Assembly (NCBI GenBank): GCA_026120035.1
Contig: JALRME010000022.1
Location: 310,001-374,000, forward strand
DNA from: Coleophoma eucalyptorum
Taxonomy: Eukaryota > Ascomycota > Leotiomycetes > Helotiales > Dermateaceae
Reading direction: 5' to 3'
Length of the DNA: 64,000 bases
The first letter of the stretch is position 1. Each line of letters starts with the position of its first letter. Made by a program: the position numbers and the translations under genes. The notes beneath the pieces were generated by a model. That model had not been told where the DNA came from and did no database searches. It worked only from the letters and a program-made list of their open reading frames with translations. Below are positions 60,165-64,000 of this stretch, piece by piece.

Positions 60165-61113
60165 TGGGCTTGTATCCGGCAGGGTATCCGCAATTTGCGG
60201 CCTTTATAGATAGCGATATCGACACGGTTCTATTCAGGAGATTTGGAATCCTGCATGCTCGTAGTCTTCTCTACAAACAAGTAGAGCTTACGGACCTCGA
60301 AGCAAAATTGCAAAAACTAGACCAGACCGACGCTGATCCAGAGGGTGAGAATCAGTGGCGTGTACGGGTTTCCATCCAGGATCCAGAGAACAACGAAGCT
60401 CGAAAAGAACTTATGGAGGAGATTGTTCAGAAGCTCAAAGAATATGGTAGGTTGCATGACTGGGTCTCTGAATAATTTTTAAATAACTAAAACGTAAAAG
60501 ACAAGCTGTTACTACTAGATGCAAGGCTTCGGAAATTGCAAAGGCCTTCGAAGAGAGTATTTCTGAACTTCTTTGACTTCCTTTATACCGAGCGTCCATT
60601 TGGGAAAGACGACCGGAGGTTTGTCTACCATGAGCACGATTTTGTTAGTCTCGAAGAGCACGAAGAGAGCTGGCTGGATGAGCTGTTTCATAAAATGATT
60701 GACCATGCCCGGAAAAGCTTCTTTCGAGTAAGTGTTTTGTACCGCTCTCTATTCATGAGTATACCAATATAACTGTCCTTTAGCAAATTTTTGTCTCCGC
60801 ACAGGACCAGGCAAAAACTCAAGATCCTCATCATTTTTATTACTCCGAAGAGCGATTAGGCGTTTTAATCAAGACGGTGGTTGCATTCATATCGACCGCA
60901 ATACTTCTTATCCCGATTTATCTATTTTCAGCCCTGAAGATGGGCCCGGTAAAGATGACATCTATTACACTTTGCTTCGTCCTGATTTTCGCCGCGGCAA
61001 TATCTGGGCTCACGAAGGCCAAACGTGTGGAAGTCTTTGCAGCGACGGCAGCATACTGTGCAGTTCTGACAGTCTTCATTGGCAATACTCAACAGAAGTT
61101 GTATGGGAACTGA
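60165..61113 (+). CDS. DUF6594-type membrane protein, N-terminal exon(s) unresolved
   Basis: Three exons are clear, 60165-60446, 60519-60727 and 60784-61113, in consistent phase, covering about 273 residues. The first encodes AGYPQFAAFIDSDIDTVLFRRFGILHARSLLYKQVELTDLEAKLQ, the hallmark opening of the fungal DUF6594 family as I remember it. The last contains two or three membrane helices: LIKTVVAFISTAILLIPIYLF, MTSITLCFVLIFAAAISGL and VFAATAAYCAVLTVFIG, the usual C-terminal anchor of this family. Function unknown; the family is common and variable in filamentous fungi. The exon at 60165 starts with two bases of a split codon, so the true start lies upstream; a 38-base gap from 60127 or a longer intron are both possible. 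Confidence 0.8.
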
Positions 61114-63184
61114 ACTTCTGCTATTTTGATCGTTTGGAACTATATATGTATGATTTTAATGTACTGGTTTCGGTCTGATTGTTTTTGTATACTGTATAAT
61201 TTAACAAGGAATTCTAGCCAAGAGGACTGTAATATGATCCCATTATAATACCTTACATTCATTAAGAGTAAACGATTAAAAGTCCAGGCTTAAGAGACTT
61301 AGATTTTTCCTAGAAAATGGAAAGTGTAATACTACCTTTATATGTCGTTTGCTTTCTAAAACCCATCCCCTTGAAACAGCACTCTGGCTTCAGATTTTGC
61401 AAATATAAGCTAGAGTTTGTATCTTAGATACTATTTCTCCTCGTATCTGTGTATAACTTGTAAGCTCTCTCATTGGGGATCGAGCGAACTCCCAAAACAT
61501 TGGCTGACGCTTTTAATGTCTAGCATGGATCTTATACGACTTCCTCTACAAGTACAAGTAGGGCGGTTAAAATACAATGAACCAATAGATTTGAGCACAT
61601 GACCTGTTGTTTCATCGTCCCGGTTTACTGGTACGCCCAGCAGTCGCAACACACTGCATGTAGATGCGGGACTAGATGCTGCGTCTAAGGGCCGCTTCGC
61701 CTTCTCAACAAAAAACGATTCCGATAAGAACCAATCTGGGCCTTGGCAAGTACGGCTCATTGGGTCTGTTGTGTCTTCTTACCTTTGAGGCAGGCAGATA
61801 CCCACCTCCTTCGGGTATAAGGATATAAAACTGTCGTGTTAGCAAATGAGATAATTTCAACTCCGGAATAGAGTTCTTGGGAGAGAATCCTACTGATTTT
61901 GGAAGTCCACTCAAGTAATCACTCTTCTTTGTAGAGTAAAGTAAGCCGCAAGATTACGTAGAGGCCTTTATACTTATATCCAATCAGTTTCATTAATGCG
62001 ACGCATAGCGGAAAAGTAATCTGCTCGACGGATAATCGGCTTGCTCTAGGCTGTTGGGGTATGAGGCTATATGATATAATCTCATCCACATAAAGATGCA
62101 TGTTACTTACATCATCCTTATTACATTTTTCCTAATTTGTATGAAATTTTAACTGATATAACATTGTAGAATGATCAGAGATCAATTTGGAGCAGTGGAT
62201 ATCATTATAAATCTATGAACGATTTTGAGAAATCCTTGAAGCTAGTAATTCCGGCATCTTAATATCATAAGAGTAGAGAATCCATATATTAGTCTTTTCT
62301 TGATAAAGAAAGACCCCATTGGCGTGTTTACAGTAGTATACTTTATTAATATCTTCTATGACGTGAGAGCATCTGACTATGAGATTATCTGTTCAGACTC
62401 GCAAGCAAATCCCCCAGATTGGAGAATAAGCTGCATTTGGAGCCGCATCATCCAAGCTGCCAAAAACAAACTTTTACCCTACGTAGTGATATATAAGGCA
62501 CTTTCTTGCGGTATAATAGCGCCAGTTTATTTTTCATCTCTAAATTCCAGAATAGGGGACATGAATGCTAGAACTGGGAAGATAACACCAGCTGTCCTGA
62601 CAGGCTTACAATTCTTTATCCGTATAACGTATGAACCTCGAACCAATCTCACCCCCCTCTCTATATATACATAAAGATATTCACATGTCGACCTGGGGCA
62701 CATATTGTGGCCTGAAGCCTACGGCACACACACATAGCGCTAGTACCTAGTATCTTCTTTCCTTTCTGTACTTACAGTAGCTCTTTTCCAACAAGAACAT
62801 CCTTGGACACAGTTCGTGTCCATTAAGAGTCTATCATATCTTTCTGAATCCCCTATTAGTACATGGGCATATAGAATTTGAAGAATAATTGCGAGTATAG
62901 AACAAGCGCTCCCAGCTGCACGTCTACACCTACCAGAGAATGAATTTTCCAAGGCACTTCGCTATGAAACAGAAGTGTTCTGAGTTCGAGTATCTACCTC
63001 TGTGGGAGAAATCCAAGATTTGTGATACTTCAACCCAAGGCGTGTGTAGGATGGTAACTGGTGACTTGATAGAAGTATGTGAAAGCTAATAGCAGAAATG
63101 AGGAATTTCATTGAAATCACGCAAGAGGAATGCACCACCAAACTAAAATACATGAACTACTACTTCAAGATTCCTTTTAGCAAG
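61114..63184. other. AT-rich gene desert
   Basis: No gene supported. Open frames (for example 62300-62674 on +, 61470-61760 on -) are short, without domains. The right end must contain the 3' end of the transporter transcript. Confidence 0.5.
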
Positions 63185-64000
63185 CTAGTCACTTGTAGCA
63201 TTAGCAGCTACCTCTTTGAGAAGCCTAGCGTCTGCCTTTTGTTGCTTTCGCCATTCCTCAGCATACTTGACTCCAAACCCATGCTGGAAAACAGTCCTGA
63301 CTTCTTCTAAAGTCATATTTGCTGCTTCAGGGAAGCAGAAGTACACAAAAACCCAGCCGAGGAAACACAGAACTGCGTAGAATCCAAAGGTTCCGGATGG
63401 AGAGATGCCCTTCATCATGGACAAGAAGGTGGAAGAAATGATGATATTTGGCCCCCAGTTGAAGATGTTGATCATCATTGTGCCCATAGCTCGGACCTCC
63501 ATGGGAAGGAATTCATTTGCCTGCCACGGGACACAGCCCAGACCAGCGGCGTAGAAGGCAACAAATCCGATCATGGAAACAAGTACCACGATTGCAGGCC
63601 ATCCGACTTTGTCATTTGTCAACTTGAGAGTGGCTTGGTCAATAGGAACCCATTTAAAGGCGATGGCAGCCACTACTAGGCAGAGTGGCATACCCCACAT
63701 AGTCCAGAGTAAGATGCGGCGGCGTCCGACACGATCAATGACCAAGATGGAGACGATAGTAAAGATCCAATTGACCGCTGCGACTACAGTTCCCACGGCA
63801 ATTGGGTTCTTGAACCCAACGATATCAAAGAGCGTAGATGAGTAATACATCAACGTGTTAAACCCACACCACTGCTGGAAAAACATGAGGCCACAGGCTG
63901 CGGTCAAGGCGCGGAAATTGGCTGGAATGCCAAAGAGACTTCCAAAGGCTTTGAGAACCGAGACCTCTTCGTTCAAAGTCTTGGAGTAAGTGACACCGAC
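63185..64000 (-). CDS. MFS sugar transporter (myo-inositol transporter-like), C-terminal part
   Basis: The minus-strand frame is open from the right edge of the window to a stop at 63185, about 271 residues, the second half of a 12-helix sugar/H+ symporter (PF00083). It should move a sugar or polyol across the plasma membrane. Helix 7 carries GLMFFQQWCGFNTLMYYSSTL, the cytosolic loop has DRVGRRRILLW, and helix 10 has AAGLGCVPWQANEFLPMEVRAMG, all family signatures. The end PEAANMTLEEVRTVFQHGFGVKYAEEWRK resembles fungal inositol transporters (for example yeast Itr type), from memory. The N-terminal half and start lie beyond position 64000. No intron is seen in this part. Confidence 0.9.
   Translation of the reverse strand, partial: VGVTYSKTLNEEVSVLKAFGSLFGIPANFRALTAACGLMFFQQWCGFNTLMYYSSTLFDIVGFKNPIAVGTVVAAVNWIFTIVSILVIDRVGRRRILLWTMWGMPLCLVVAAIAFKWVPIDQATLKLTNDKVGWPAIVVLVSMIGFVAFYAAGLGCVPWQANEFLPMEVRAMGTMMINIFNWGPNIIISSTFLSMMKGISPSGTFGFYAVLCFLGWVFVYFCFPEAANMTLEEVRTVFQHGFGVKYAEEWRKQQKADARLLKEVAANATSD

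Noticed and set aside
62300..62674. 124-codon + strand frame in the right-hand desert
   Set aside because: AT-rich, no domain and no supporting splice sites; typical of chance open frames in such DNA.

Overview
The window looks like nuclear DNA of a filamentous ascomycete (Pezizomycotina; Leotiomycetes is my guess, not shown). Genes carry short introns of about 45-110 bases with GT..AG ends. The content is typically fungal: a Zn2Cys6 regulator, a HET-domain protein, a G-protein alpha subunit, a GT15 mannosyltransferase, a GCP5-like gamma-tubulin complex protein, secreted plant cell-wall enzymes and a SUR7/PalI membrane protein. Long AT-rich stretches and decayed transposon or gene relics carrying C-to-T type stops suggest RIP-like decay.

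Layout. Positions 1-6406 hold no gene I can support. From 6.4 to 16.4 kb lie glutamate-cysteine ligase (+), a Zn2Cys6 transcription factor (+), an AYG1-like hydrolase (+) and a large secreted glycosidase-like protein (-). From 18.2 to 31.9 kb are a G-alpha gene (-), a 4-kb low-complexity gene desert, a beta-lactamase-fold enzyme (+), a GT15 mannosyltransferase (-) head-to-head with a GCP5-like gene (+), and a short-chain dehydrogenase (+). From 33.4 to 40.7 kb are a 13-exon GH3 beta-glucosidase (+), a short HET protein (-) inside AT-rich DNA, and a PL3 pectate lyase (+).

The most unusual part is 41.4-53.3 kb. A small C-terminally anchored membrane protein gene (-) stands head-to-head with a gene (+) combining a trypsin-like protease domain and at least eleven nearly identical 35-residue ankyrin repeats. 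The protease Ser position appears to be Cys (GDCG). The 3' end of this gene has decayed past a stop. The decayed tail and a broken copy of the neighbour's 5' end are repeated nearby, so this looks like a duplicating, fast-changing two-gene module resembling fungal immune-type (NLR-like) repeat proteins. A multi-pass membrane protein gene (-) and a Ty3/gypsy integrase relic lie within the duplicated area.

From 54.4 kb to the end are a SUR7/PalI protein (+), an AT-rich desert, an unrecognised disordered-protein gene (+), a DUF6594-type membrane protein (+), another desert, and the C-terminal part of a sugar/inositol transporter (-) running off the right edge. All gene models come from reading the sequence by eye; most splice sites were checked for reading-frame continuity, but none against transcripts.
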